Source of the DNA: Osedax fenrisi
Lineage: Eukaryota > Annelida > Polychaeta > Sabellida > Siboglinidae
Direction of reading: 5' to 3'
NCBI GenBank assembly: GCA_964019155.1
Contig: OZ025243.1
Location: forward strand, 19,883,533-19,947,532
Length of the DNA: 64,000 nt
Shown one piece after another: positions 14,215-25,819 of the stretch. The translations under genes were made by a program, and so were the position numbers. Position 1 is the first letter of the stretch; every line of letters begins with the position of its first letter. The notes under the pieces were generated by a model. It was not told the DNA's origin and did no database searches. It saw nothing but the letters and a program-made list of their open reading frames with translations.

Positions 14215-14834
14215 TAGATATAGAAGTCATATAAATACATAATATGGACTCTGGATAACTTAATACGGACACATTATAACCAATCAGAGCATAGAGTTTA
14301 AACAATTCTAATTTTAATAACATCGTGTGAGTTATGTAATATTAATAGCACCAATGAATCATTGGTTATGTATTCATTAATTCATATGTCACATTCATTC
14401 ATGTATACATATAACGATGTTATTATTTAAATACTTCACTTGTAATTATTAATTATTAATTAATAAATTAACACAAATTAATAAATGACTAATACAATTA
14501 TATTAAATTATTCATAAACTTAATTATAAGTAATATTACTTATATTACTGCATATGCAAATTTAATTTATCTGATTTATTCATCATTGATGAATCATCAA
14601 TACTATAGGGTATATCCTATAGGATCATTATAGTGGTATATATACTATATATTATAGAGTATCCGTATTCAAACACGGGCATCGCATATGAACACTCCTA
14701 TATCTATCTAATAAATAGATTAACTAAAATTTAAATATCACAATATTATCTATAATAATATAATATAAATAATAAATGTATTTTTAAATAAAAATATTGA
14801 GTCATAAAATGTTAAACCAATTATTTCAAAAGTG
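13835..14834 (+). mobile_element. 'CGGACA' TIR element, long copy with decayed right end
   Basis: Starts with a diverged left terminus (GGGGTAAGTAACCTAAGGTG, CCCGAATACGGACAT) and follows the family's internal sequence (ACCAATCAGAGC, the AT-rich central segment, TGAGTCATAAAATGTTAA). The right terminus GTGTCCGTATTAGGTTAC is lost. No coding sequence is seen, so it is non-autonomous. Confidence 0.7.
14169..14211 (+). repeat. (TA)n microsatellite inside TIR element
   Basis: A pure AT run within the 13835-14834 element, at the position where other copies have only GCATATATCTAGAG. It expanded after insertion. Confidence 0.85.
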
Positions 14835-15092
14835 GCATAATTAGATTAATATCCATTATTTTAAATTTCAAACATGCATTATTTATCATTGGGAAATAAT
14901 CTAAATACATTAATCTAAATACATTGACTTGTGATACCACGTAGTATATATGTGTAGTAGTATTACGTAGTAGTATTATATATAATACATGCGCCATATA
15001 GAGTAAACACATCATTATATAATACTGCATTGTACTTAATTGTATACACTAGTAATTACGCTAATAAAATATATATCATATATTTTCATATA

Positions 15093-15139
<47 letters not shown>

Positions 15140-15147
15140 ATGAATAA

Positions 15148-15319
15148 ATAAATTATCGGCTCTCGTTAAAACCATGAATTCATTAACATGAGAGCGGCTT
15201 CGAAGGGACATTAGAGCTATATATGGTTATAACTTATAAGTAAAAACTTCATCTAAGTTCCTGGATGGGATGAAAGGACTCCACTAAATAAAAATAACAA
15301 TAACAAATAACAATAAAAA
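15148..15319 (+). mobile_element. SINE, 5'-truncated (copy 2)
   Basis: Body and tail only: CGGCTCTCGTTAAAACCATG, CATGAGAGCGGCTTCGAAGG, GGGATGAAAGGACTCCAC, then AATAACAATAACAAATAACA. The tRNA-like head is absent and the left side abuts a (TA)n run. Confidence 0.85.
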
Positions 15320-15321
15320 TA

Positions 15322-15353
<32 letters not shown>

Positions 15354-15372
15354 CACATGAATACATTAATAG

Positions 15373-15481
15373 TTAACTATGACCATGTTCATGACAGAGA
15401 TGAGAAAGGTTTCGAAGTTTAGCAGAAAGTCCAACACTAATTCCAAAGATGGTGCCATGTTTAGAGATATCAGTTTAACAA
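15373..15481 (+). CDS. Candidate exon, basic Ser-rich peptide
   Basis: Lies between an ATTAATAG acceptor and a GTATAC donor. From ATG 15379 it reads MTMFMTEMRKVSKFSRKSNT followed by NSKDGAMFRDISLT, ending in phase 1. It is basic and Ser-rich, like a juxtamembrane cytoplasmic segment or a phosphorylated tail. It could be an initial exon starting at 15379 or an internal exon. The next island at 15893 begins in phase 1, so they can join. No domain is recognised. Confidence 0.4.
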
Positions 15482-15840
15482 GTATACTTATATATATATA
15501 TAGTACATATATATATCATTACCACTTTACATCATCAATGAGAGTGTATCATGAGGGTGTGTGGGTTATGTGAGAGTGAATAGGTGTTACATATATGTTA
15601 ATGATAAACAATGAATTACCAATGATGTAGGACAAATTGAGTAACCTATATATATATATTTATAAAATATATATTAAAGAAATATATAACACTTATGCGA
15701 AATCGATTTTGTACAGAAAACATGATCCCCACCCATATGTGTTATCATGTAATTCATATAAAACTATATACCTTTAAAATGTAAAATAATATGTTTTACA
15801 TTATTATTTATATGATGAAAACTAAATGTTCATTACTAAT

Positions 15841-15892
15841 AAACCCACCCACACACACACCCACACACACACCCACACACCCACACACACAG
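15841..15892 (+). repeat. (CA)n microsatellite
   Basis: CACACACCCACACAC repeats that also serve as the sequence in front of the AG acceptor of the next candidate exon. Confidence 0.9.
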
Positions 15893-16033
15893 ATCGAGCC
15901 TCTAACGTCTCCACCATCATAACCACCATCGACTCGAAGATCATCAACAAGCAACAGCAGATGAGCAACATCACCCTACAAACACGGTTAGCGCGATTGT
16001 GCGGCCATCATGCACATCGTTCTGGCTACGCAT
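15893..16033 (+). CDS. Candidate exon following the basic exon
   Basis: A phase 1-1 island of about 50% GC in AT-rich surroundings. It reads RASNVSTIITTIDSKIINKQ, then QQMSNITLQTRLARLCGHHA. The acceptor is CACACAG (15892) and the best donor is GTTACG at 16034. NVS and NIT are potential N-glycosylation sites if the segment is extracellular. Past 16033 the same frame enters a minisatellite and stops at 16158, so the donor is the more likely end. No family is recognised. Confidence 0.45.
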
Positions 16034-16053
16034 GTTACGTCATTAGAGAGTCA

Positions 16054-16232
16054 CTATTGCGTCACATCAGTGTACTATTGCCACATATTGGTGTCTTTTG
16101 CGTCACATTGGTGTACTATTGCGTCATACCGGTGTATTATTGCGTCACATCAGTGTAATATTGCGTCATACTGTTATACGATTGCGTCATACTGGTATAC
16201 TATTGCTTCATATTGGTGTACTATTGCGTCAC
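16054..16232 (+). repeat. 21-bp minisatellite (ATTGCGTCACATTGGTGTACT-like)
   Basis: About 8-9 diverged copies of a 21-bp unit. As 21 is a multiple of three, open frames cross it (IASYWYT repeats), but the array directly follows an exon donor and is probably intronic. Confidence 0.85.
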
Positions 16233-16369
16233 ACTTATTATCAAAGATTTTTGTAAGGAAAGATATAACAAACGCATAAAATTACTTTTATTGAGAATTT
16301 TAACAACAACATTAATTTTGTAAGAAACTAGTCGTAAAAAAAGTATTTGTTTTATTACTTTAATTACCC

Positions 16370-16850
16370 TTAATGACCTATTTGTGCTGTCATGTTTGTT
16401 TTCATGGGAATTTTACTGGAGTAGTTTCCCGTTGCTTTCTTCAGCGCAGTGTTGAAGCCGTGAATGGGGTTGCCAGAACGCTCTCGAGTATATATGAAGT
16501 TGCCGTTGTCCTTACTAGATCATCCGCTTCGTCCACTATTTCTATCGCTGCTGCTCGATAGAAAAGTCTCTGTTTTATTTCTGTTACTATAAGAAATGTT
16601 AGACTAGTTTTGTTAGAAGCCAGTCATACCCATGCAATGTTTAGCCGGCCAGTCGAGGTCATATACCAGGGTTACCCGCCATGCTGTTCACGACTACTTG
16701 GAGGTAATTGCATCAGTTGAGTACTGTGTATGGACAGATGATCCTGAACTACCCATTTTCAAAGTATATTGTATAGTGTTCGACTGTTCAGAAACCATCC
16801 GTACTACCATACACAATACCCCAAATAAACCCCTATATATAGTTAAATAG
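16370..16850. other. GC-richer island of unknown nature
   Basis: Sequence of clearly different composition from its flanks, with phrases such as GTAGTTTCCCGTTGCTTTCT and AGCCGGCCAGTCGAGG. Short open frames run on both strands but none has a recognisable domain or clean splice sites. It may be a degraded retroelement or a UTR of the gene to its left. I could not assign it. Confidence 0.3.
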
Positions 16851-16859
16851 TGATACAAT

Positions 16860-17076
16860 ATTTATATAAAATTATCTATATTTAAAAAATTAAAATCACT
16901 AATTTAATTGATGGTAACATATATGTATTTATTAACATATATGTATACCTATATGTATGTATATACCTATAGGTATTTATTAAAAATATAAGTAATATTT
17001 TATAATAATTAATTAAAATAAATTATCAATTATAATTTTATAATTTCTATATAACAATTCTAGTAGTAATAAAATG

Positions 17077-17116
<40 letters not shown>

Positions 17117-17197
17117 TATACATATAAAGATTTTGCGAAACCATTTCCTTATGAAAATCTTTGATACATACACACACGCGAAAACCCATATACACAC

Positions 17198-17244
<47 letters not shown>

Positions 17245-17670
17245 TGTGTGTATATATAATAACATCCAATATTAAAAATTGTATTATAATAGTCACATGT
17301 ATGTATTACTATACATATAGAATAGATAACCCATTATAATAAATATATACATATACTTGTTGTAACATATATAAACATCATATATTATATATAATTTGAA
17401 GCATTATTCTTACATACGTATGTAGGTTTGTACATATTTTGTTAATTTCCCATGTTAAGTATTAACATATTTAATATATATATTTCTTAATACAATATGT
17501 ATTATATTGAATTGATAATGTATATGTTATACCAATCTAAAATGGGTTTCACACCAATTCGAACGCAATTATTAACTCTAATAATAAAAGTTAATATTTA
17601 GATTTAGAATATTTTCAAACCACATTTGTAAAAAAATATTGAAAATTAAAATTTAATAAATTTGTATCCT

Positions 17671-17710
<40 letters not shown>

Positions 17711-18300
17711 CTATTTAATATAACATAATATGAAATATAAATATGTATTATTTGTATTACTATTAATATTGATTTATCAGAGTTATAGCCGTATATATTT
17801 AAAAAAATAATCTCAATGATCACTATAAACGAAATAAGTAATCTAAATACATCGAGAAGTTCAATTACAAATTTCGTATAAATTGTACTCGTAAACATAT
17901 ATATTATATAGTTTAATTTATATTGTTATCAATTTAATAAATATATACATATTACAAAATTCAAAATAAGCTCTAATTATTAGAGTTAGTAATTCGAGGC
18001 GATGTGTAACGGAGATATAAATATTAGATCAAAATATTTAAGTTGAAACATTGACGTTCGAGTTGATGTGAAACCCCTTTAAGTATGACACTAGCATATT
18101 GAATTATAATACTTTAATATTAGGTCATACGCAGTGATTATATTTAATATCTCTATTTAGATTGTCAAGATTTCCCATCGAATCTAAAAGTCCTACAAAT
18201 TCTAAATTTCGTAGTTATATTTGCATAAATATATGATATAGTTATTTTATGATCTGTGATTTACTTTATTTATTATAAATACTTGAATAATTGAGGAGCT
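16860..18300. other. AT-rich stretch with (TA)n runs
   Basis: Long TA microsatellites at 17078-17113, 17205-17241 and 17679-17708, plus unstructured AT sequence. Open frames here arise from the TA repeats. Nothing gene-like is seen. Confidence 0.5.
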
Positions 18301-18322
18301 TTAATATATATAATACATATAT

Positions 18323-18406
18323 GTATATATAGGCCTAACTAAATTTAGTATACAATATATAATATAGTATACATTGTATACCATATTTAGTTAGGCCTAT
18401 ATATAC
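18323..18406. repeat. Long hairpin (inverted repeat)
   Basis: Arms TATATAGGCCTAACTAAAT and ATTTAGTTAGGCCTATATA flank a centre with its own smaller palindromes (TAGTATAC / GTATACATTGTATAC). It could be a foldback mini-element or a cruciform-forming site. Confidence 0.8.
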
Positions 18407-18661
18407 TACATTTAGTTAAAAATATAGTAACTTTAAAGTATATTTGAAAGAATACTATATTTCAATAATATATAACTTGTATATATATATATATATATAT
18501 ATATTTATGTATATATATATATTATAATATTTATAATTTTAATTTTAGGTCAAAGGACGAGTTTGGTAATAAAAATGAAAAATCGATGATCAATTCTTAA
18601 TTTTTATCAATCACTTTATATAAAAGCATAAACGTATAAATTGTTTTCGTTCATATAAATT

Positions 18662-18703
<42 letters not shown>

Positions 18704-18704
18704 G

Positions 18705-18850
18705 TATATATTAATGAATGAATGAACGAAATCAGTGTATAGACATACGACATACTATGTATAGCATACGTCTATGGAGGATCAGTGAAAGGCTTTATTT
18801 GGTCGATACCTCCAATATGTTCATATACAGATTAAAATATCAGTAAAAGT
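18705..18850 (-). mobile_element. 3' UTR fragment of the 57-61 kb LINE family
   Basis: On the minus strand this shares GGAGGTATCGAC, AATAAAGC, TGATCCTCC-TAGAC and TGATTTC plus a final (ATTC)n tail with the 3' end of the complete LINE at 61070-61162. Sequence up to about 19060 may belong to the same fragment but is less clear. Confidence 0.65.
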
Positions 18851-19810
18851 AATAATATAATAATAATGATTTTTATTTTATCATTCGTTGTAATATATGA
18901 ATATAATGCAACAATAAAATAGGAGGATTGTAGTAAGATACCTCCTTAATTTTAAAGGGATAACTTGCAACTTACAACATGCTAGAAAATCGCTTTCTAG
19001 CATTTTTAACAATTTTTTTAAAGAGTTTTAAGAGTTCCGTAACTATTGCATATTCATCGCTCTTCGCCGTTAGTTGTAGAGACAGGGTTGCGGATTTAAA
19101 GTCGCGGGTTGGTTAAAAAGGATTGGTTGTAAGTTAACCCAGTAAACAACAACATACAAATATGAACATATTATGAACATACAAATATGAACATATTATG
19201 AACATATTATGAACATATTATGAACATACAAATATGAACATATTATGAACATACACATATTAGCATTGGTATTATATTGACCTGATTCAAGCTCAAGTGA
19301 ACTCATACCATTATATTTATATTATATGTGATATTATAGTTTGGCTTTAAGACTAGGTAATTGTATATATTTATATATATATGTATATGATACATTATCT
19401 GAATATTTCTAGTAAATAAAAGCATTATTAAAAGAGTTTAAGTTTGAATAAGTGAAATATATATACAATAATTATTATGAGTACATGTATTCTATAATAT
19501 AATTATGACATTATTGCTACTATAAAATAAAATGCCCAATTATATTTATCTTACATATACACTATTTATTATTCAGATAATATATACTTACCTATATATA
19601 CCTATAAACATACACGAATTATTTTAAAATGATGACAAGAAAATAAATAAAAAATATGTTATAACATGCAAATCCATGTATAAATAAGTATTGTAATATG
19701 TTGATATTTTTATTTTAAAACTGATTCTTTTGAGATATATTTTACATAAAAATAATTATATTATATGAATTCCCATAAAAAAATAAAAAGATATTTCCGT
19801 TATTCAATTC

Positions 19811-20081
19811 GACATTGCAGATGAACTCTTTAACAGATTGCCATATATCTGTTATGATAATAGATAGTTTTAATATGAAAAAATATTATTATACAACGTT
19901 TGTTTTTAATTTAAATAAGAATACTCTACAGCATTATTGAATTTCATTATGAGGATTATTTAATAGTCAATAATTGATAATAATAACATTTAATAATAAT
20001 CATAATAATAATTATATAGAGTTACCTCTTACGGAGTGAAATGCAGCATGAAATCTGATAGAATTCACGAGTTCTATTATG
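19811..20081 (+). repeat. Left copy of a ~270 bp block flanking the 28-bp array
   Basis: Near-identical to 22600-22855. Both contain TTATGAGGATTATTTAATAG and TTACCTCTTACGGAGTGAAA, and both begin at a degenerate 28-bp unit (CTCTTTAACAGATTG). This shows a higher-order repeat: block plus a variable number of 28-bp units. Confidence 0.85.
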
Positions 20082-22600
20082 GCTTGACATGGTATGCAAA
20101 CTCTTTAGAATCTCGACACGGCAGAAAACTCTTTAGCAGCTCGACATGGCAGAAAACTCTTTAGCAGCTCGACACGGCAGCAAACTCTTTAGCAGCTCGA
20201 CACGGCAGCAAACTCTTTAGCATCTCGACATGGCAGCAAACTCTTTAGCAGCTCGACACGGCAGCATACTCTTTAGAATCTTGACACGGCAGAAAACTCT
20301 TTAGCAGCTCGACACGGCAGCAAACTCTTTAGCAGCTCGACACGGCAGAAAACTCTTTAGCAGCTCGACATGGCAGCAAACTCTTAAGCAGCTCGACACG
20401 GCAGCAAACTCTTTAGCAGCTCGACACGGGAGCAAACTCTTTAGCAGCTCGACACGGCAACAAACTCTTTAGAATCTCGACATGGCAGAAAACTCTTTAG
20501 CAGCTCGACACGGCAGCAAACTCTTTAGCAGCTCGACACGGCAGCAAACTCTTTAGCAGCTCGACACGGCATAACAATCTTTAGCAGCTCGACACGGCAG
20601 CAAACTCTTTAGCAGCTCGACACGGCAACAAACTCTTTAGAATCTCGACACGGCGGAAAACTCTTTAGCAGCTCGACACGGCAGAAAACAGCAGCTCGAC
20701 ACGGCAGCAAACTCTTTAGAATCTCGACACGGCAGAAAACTCTTTAGCAGCTCGACACGGCAGAAAACAGCAGCTCGACACGGCAGCAAACTCTTTAGCA
20801 GCTCGACACGGCAGCAAACTCTTTAGCAGCTCGACATGGCAGCAAACTCTTTAGCAGCTCGACACGGCAGTAAACTCTTTAGGAGCTCGACACGGCAACA
20901 AACTCTTTAGAATCTCGACACGGTGGAAAACTCTTTAGCAGCTCGACACGGCAGAAAACAGCAGCTCGACACGGCAGCAAACTCTTTAGAATCTCGACAC
21001 GGCAGAAAACTCTTTAGCAGCTCGACACGGCAGCAAACTCTTTAGCAGCTCGACACGGCAGCAAACTCTTTAGCAGCTCGACACGGCAGCAAACTCTTTA
21101 GCAGCTCGACACGGCAGTAAACTCTTTAGCAGCTCGACATGGCAGCAAACTCTTTAGCAGCTCAACACGGCGGAAAATTCTTTAGCAGCTCGACACGGCA
21201 GAAAACAGCAGATCGACACGGCAGCAAACTCTTTAGAATCTCGACATGGCAGCAAACTCTTTAGCAGCTCGACATGGCAGCAAACTCTTTAGCAGCTCGA
21301 CACGGCAGTAAACTCTTTAGGAGCTCGACACGGCAACAAACTCTTTAGAATCTCGACACGGTGGAAAACTCTTTAGCAGCTCGACACGGCAGAAAACAGC
21401 AGCTCGACACGGCAGCAAACTCTTTAGAATCTCGACACGGCAGAAAACTCTTTAGCAGCTCGACACGGCAGCAAACTCTTTAGCAGCTCGACACGGCAGC
21501 AAACTCTTTAGCAGCTCGACACGGCAGCAAACTCTTTAGCAGCTCGACACGGCAGTAAACTCTTTAGCAGCTCGACATGGCAGCAAACTCTTTAGCAGCT
21601 CGACATGGCAGAAAACTCTTTAGCAGCTCGACACGGCAGCAAACTCTTTAGAATCTCGACACGGCAGAAAACTCTTTAGCAGCTCGACACGGCAGCAAAC
21701 TCTTTAGCAGCTCGACACGGCATAAAACTCTTTAGCAGCTCGACACGGCAGCAAACTCTTTAGCAGCTCGACACGGCAACAAACTCTTTAGAATCTCAAC
21801 ACGGCGGAAAATTCTTTAGCAGCTCGACACGGCAGAAAACAGCAGATCGACACGGCAGCAAACTCTTTAGAATCTCGACACGGCAGAAAACTCTTTAGCA
21901 GCTCGACACGGCAGCAAACTTTTTAGCAGCTCGACACGGCAGAAAACTCTTTAGCAGCTCGACATGGCAGCAAACTCTTTAGCAGCTCGACACGGCAGCA
22001 AACTCTTTAGCAGCTCGATATGGCAGCAAACTCTTTAGCAGCTCGACACGGCAGCAAACTCTTTAGCAGCTCGACATGACAGCAAACTCTTTAGCAGCTC
22101 GACACGGCAGCAAACTCTTTAGCAGCTCGACACGGCAGAAAACTCTTTAGCAGCTCGACACGGCAACAAACTCTTTAGCAGCTCGACACGGCAGCAAACT
22201 CTTTAGCAGCTCGACACGGCAGCAAACTCTTAAGCAGCTCGACATGGCAGCAAACTCTTTAGCAGCTCGACACGGCATAAAACTCTTTAGCAGCTCGACA
22301 CGGCAGCAAACTCTTTAGCAGCTCGACACGGCAGCAAACTCTTTAGCAGCTCGACACGGCAGCAAACTCTTTAGCAGCTCGACATGGCAGCAAACTCTTT
22401 AGCAGCTCGACATGGCAGCAAACTCTTTAGCAGCTCGACACGGCAGAAAACTCTTTAGCAGCTCGACACGGCAGCAAACTCTTTAGCAGCTCGACACGGC
22501 AGCAAACTCTTTAGCAGCTCGACACGGCAGCAAACTCTTTAGCAGCTCGACATGGCAGCAAACTCTTTAGCAGCTCGACATGGCAGCAAACTCTTTAGCA
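20082..22600 (+). repeat. 28-bp minisatellite, about 90 copies
   Basis: The unit core is CAGCTCGACACGGCAGCAAA followed by CTCTTTAG. Common variants are CGACATGG for CGACACGG, GAATCTCG for CAGCTCG, and a short form lacking CTCTTTAG. Variants recur in the same order in several sub-blocks (for example near 20640-20800, 20890-21000 and 21350-21440), which suggests segmental amplification of multi-unit blocks. It is noticeably GC-richer than its surroundings. Confidence 0.95.
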
Positions 22601-22880
22601 GATTGGCATGGATCTGTCATGATAATAGAATTTTTAATATGAAAAAATATCATTATACAACGTTTGTTTTAAATTTAAATAAGAATACTCTACAGAATTA
22701 TTGAATTTCATTATGAGGATTATTTAATAGTCAATAATTGATAATAATAACATTTAATAATAATCATAATAATAATTATATAGAGTTACCTCTTACGGAG
22801 TGAAATGCAGTATGAAATCTGATAGAATTCACGAGTTCTAGTATGGCTTGACATGGTATGCAAACTCTTTAGCAGCTCGA
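22600..22880 (+). repeat. Right copy of the ~270 bp block plus two 28-bp units
   Basis: Repeats the left block and then restarts the 28-bp array, but with only about two units before a degenerate end (CAGATTGGTATGGATGATAG). Confidence 0.85.
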
Positions 22881-22925
22881 CACGGCAGAAAACTCTTTAG
22901 CAGATTGGTATGGATGATAGAGGGG

Positions 22926-23140
22926 ACAGCATGATATGATATAACGTGACAGTACGGTAGTCTGCAAGTATGATATGATGTAACGTGACATTATAATATG
23001 ATATAACGTGACAGTACGGTGTGCTGAAAGTATGATATGATGTAACGTGACATTATAATATGATATAACGTGACAGTACGGTGTGCTGAAAGTATGATAT
23101 GATGTAACGTGATAGTACGTTGTGCCAAAGGGGACAGCAT
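22926..23140 (+). repeat. 62-bp tandem repeat (about 3.5 copies)
   Basis: Units of GTATGATATGATGTAACGTG...GACAGTACGGTGTGCTGAAA, each itself two related half-units (GATATGATRTAACGTGACA). It lies between the duplicated block and the right subterminal repeats of the TIR element. Confidence 0.85.
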
Positions 23141-23956
23141 GATATTATATATTGTGACAGTATGGTGGTCTGTAAGTTATATTTGTGTGATAACATATTA
23201 ATATGAACATATTATGAACATAATATGTTGTAAAATAAATATTTTTATGAACATTATATTTTTGTGATAAGTTATCACTGATAACATATTAATATGAACA
23301 TATTATGAACATTATTATGAACATATTATGTTAATAATATGTTAATATTAATATTTTGTAAAATAAATATGCAGAATCATATAAATATGTTCATATTATG
23401 AACATAATATGTTCATATATGTATGTTGTTGTTTACTGGGAATCATTGAATATAACCAATAGAACTTAAGTTAATTCATTGTATACCATACATATGTATT
23501 TAGTTATATATCCTATAGGATATATAACTATTGTTAGATATATATATATATATATATACATATATATATTGATGATATATCTGTATTTGTTATCGTAGTT
23601 AATCATATAGAATTTTGTATTTTCCGAATATAATACATATTATTGAATACAACTTAAATATATATTTTAAAAAGATATTATTTTGTATAATATTATTTGA
23701 AAGAGAGTAATGAAAGTGTTTATGATTGGGAATCAGATCAGTATAATGATTAAGGGTTAAGCATACTATTTGTTGAAGAATTTTAAATTTGATAATTTAA
23801 TATTTACTGAAAACGGGTATAATTAATATTAAAGTTTAGATTTATTAAGTAAAGTAGGATACATCACTGCTTCTAATGAAGACTAATTAATATATGTGCA
23901 ACTTAACAATATATTTGTAGATAATCAGCATATAAATAATAACGAATTAGAGATAT

Positions 23957-24884
23957 TGGAAAGTAACATAATACGGACAGTGCCCGAATACGGAAACTCT
24001 CGGTAAATAAGAAACCATCAATCCTACAATAAAATGTTTAATTAATAAAATATTCATAATTATATAAATAGTCTAAAAATGTATTTTTTATTTTTTAATT
24101 ATTCAAAATGTTGTTGATATATATCAAATAAACTGATTTTTGTATTACGTTTTTAAATTTATGAAAAAAAATGTCAACTTAAAACCTTCTCAAGCATATA
24201 CAAATGTATAGATATAAAATATAACATTATATTATTAAAAAAAATAAAGCATTATAAAAATTATATATTCATTTTCTATATTTGTTATAAAATATGCATT
24301 AAGTTATAAGCATATATCTAGAGGTCATATAAGTTCCTAATACGGATATTCTGTATGTATTAATACGGACATCCTATAACCAATCAGCGCGCAGCGTATG
24401 AACTATTCTGATTTTCATAAAAATCGCGTGCGTTATAATATTAATACCACCAATAAAGATAAATCTAAAATTTTTATTATTTAGATACTTAAATTGTATT
24501 ATTAATTAAAATTTTTTAATTATGTATACTATTTAAATAGTAAAATAAATAAATTATTATCTAATTAAATTAGAAAAATTATTCATAAAATTAATTATAA
24601 ATAATATAATTGTAATTTGTCTGATTGATTCATATATAATATATAGTTTATCTAGTGGTATATAGGGTGTCCATATTATAACACAGGGTATCCGTATTCT
24701 TATGGGTACCGAATACGGACACCCCCATTATCTATGGAATTAAAAGATTAAATACAATTTTAAAATCACAATAATATCTATAATCATATAATATTAATAT
24801 ATTGTAATTTTTGAAAACAAATAATGATATAACAAATGTTAAGACCATTTATTGTTAAAGTGTCCGTATTAGGTTACTTTCCCC
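23957..24884 (+). mobile_element. 'CGGACA' TIR element, near-complete copy
   Basis: Left end GGAAAGTAACATAATACGGA, right end GTGTCCGTATTAGGTTACTT then TCCCC followed by TA. The internal layout is the same as in 53155-54050: a second CGAATACGGA motif near the left end, ACCAATCAGCGCGCAGCG, and a hairpin block around 24650-24730. No coding capacity. TA flanks suggest a TA target duplication. Confidence 0.85.
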
Positions 24885-25210
24885 TACACATTAAAATATA
24901 TATCAGAATTATAAGATCACCGATATGTTCTCAAAGAACACCACACAGAGCATTCATTGTAGTCAGTCTACTATTTACCGATGAAGAAATACACATAATT
25001 AAGGATGTTATAATAAACATGAAATTAAAATAATAAAATTAAAATTTATACAAAAAACAAAGATAATATAAATGTAAAATAATGATATTAATAATATATT
25101 AAAAATGATAAATGATATAACATATATTTAAAATTATTATTAATAATTATGACTAATTAGTCATGTTTATAATGTTATCATGTTATACGGATTCATAAAC
25201 GGTATTAATG

Positions 25211-25250
<40 letters not shown>

Positions 25251-25414
25251 TATTTTTACATTAACTTTTTGTTATAAAATAAGTCAATAATATCATATGA
25301 TATATCATACATATGTAAATGTTATTTATAACACATATTAATATTGTTAATATCGACATTATAGTTAATTTAGTGACTATAGTCATATATGATAATGCAT
25401 CAGAAATATATAAT

Positions 25415-25451
<37 letters not shown>

Positions 25452-25758
25452 TAAAGGACTAGATAAGCAACGAGCTTCTTCGTTTACCATGGTCATGCCT
25501 AAATTCTAATATTATATATTGGACATACCTACTACATACTGAATATAATGAGGTATATTAGGAAAAAGGTAAATATGTTGAATAATTAATAATTATTATA
25601 GATTAGCTACTTCAAATAATATTATTATTAATATATTAATTATTATTGTAAATACTAATATAGTGTTAGGTGTAGTATTGTAAACTATTGGAACCCTAAT
25701 TGTTAATACATGTAGGTATTCATATACAAATTAACTTTTCTACATAACAATTCATATA

Positions 25759-25789
<31 letters not shown>

Positions 25790-25815
25790 CTATACTATAA
25801 CGGCAAAGTTGTATA
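24885..25815. other. AT-rich stretch, nothing assigned
   Basis: Low-complexity AT sequence with (TA)n at 25217-25241 and 25417-25448. An open frame that begins inside the TIR element end and runs to 25033 has no domain and is probably fortuitous. Confidence 0.45.
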
Positions 25816-25819
25816 TATA

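Larger units (their letters stand above)
19138..23440. mobile_element. 4.3 kb TIR element carrying minisatellites
   Basis: The outer ends are CCCAGTAAACAACAACATAC (left) and its complement ending in ACTGGG at 23440 (right). Both are followed inward by tandem ATGAACATATT-type subterminal repeats (19160-19262 and 23195-23425). Inside lie a ~500 bp unique region, a duplicated ~270 bp block, a 28-bp minisatellite of about 90 copies, and a 62-bp array. No transposase-like frame is present, so it is non-autonomous. I see no clear target-site duplication beyond AA/AA. Superfamily unknown. Confidence 0.75.

Noticed and set aside
15826..16279. Frames crossing the 21-bp minisatellite as one long protein
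   Set aside because: Only the GC-rich part to 16033 looks coding; beyond it the frame is just repeat translation.
20082..22600. 28-bp array as a CRISPR array
   Set aside because: Units are contiguous, with no unique spacers and no cas genes; the sequence is plainly eukaryotic.
24836..25033. 65-codon frame starting in a TIR element end
   Set aside because: The first third is element terminus and the rest has no recognisable domain or splice sites; likewise the similar frame at 54920-55141.
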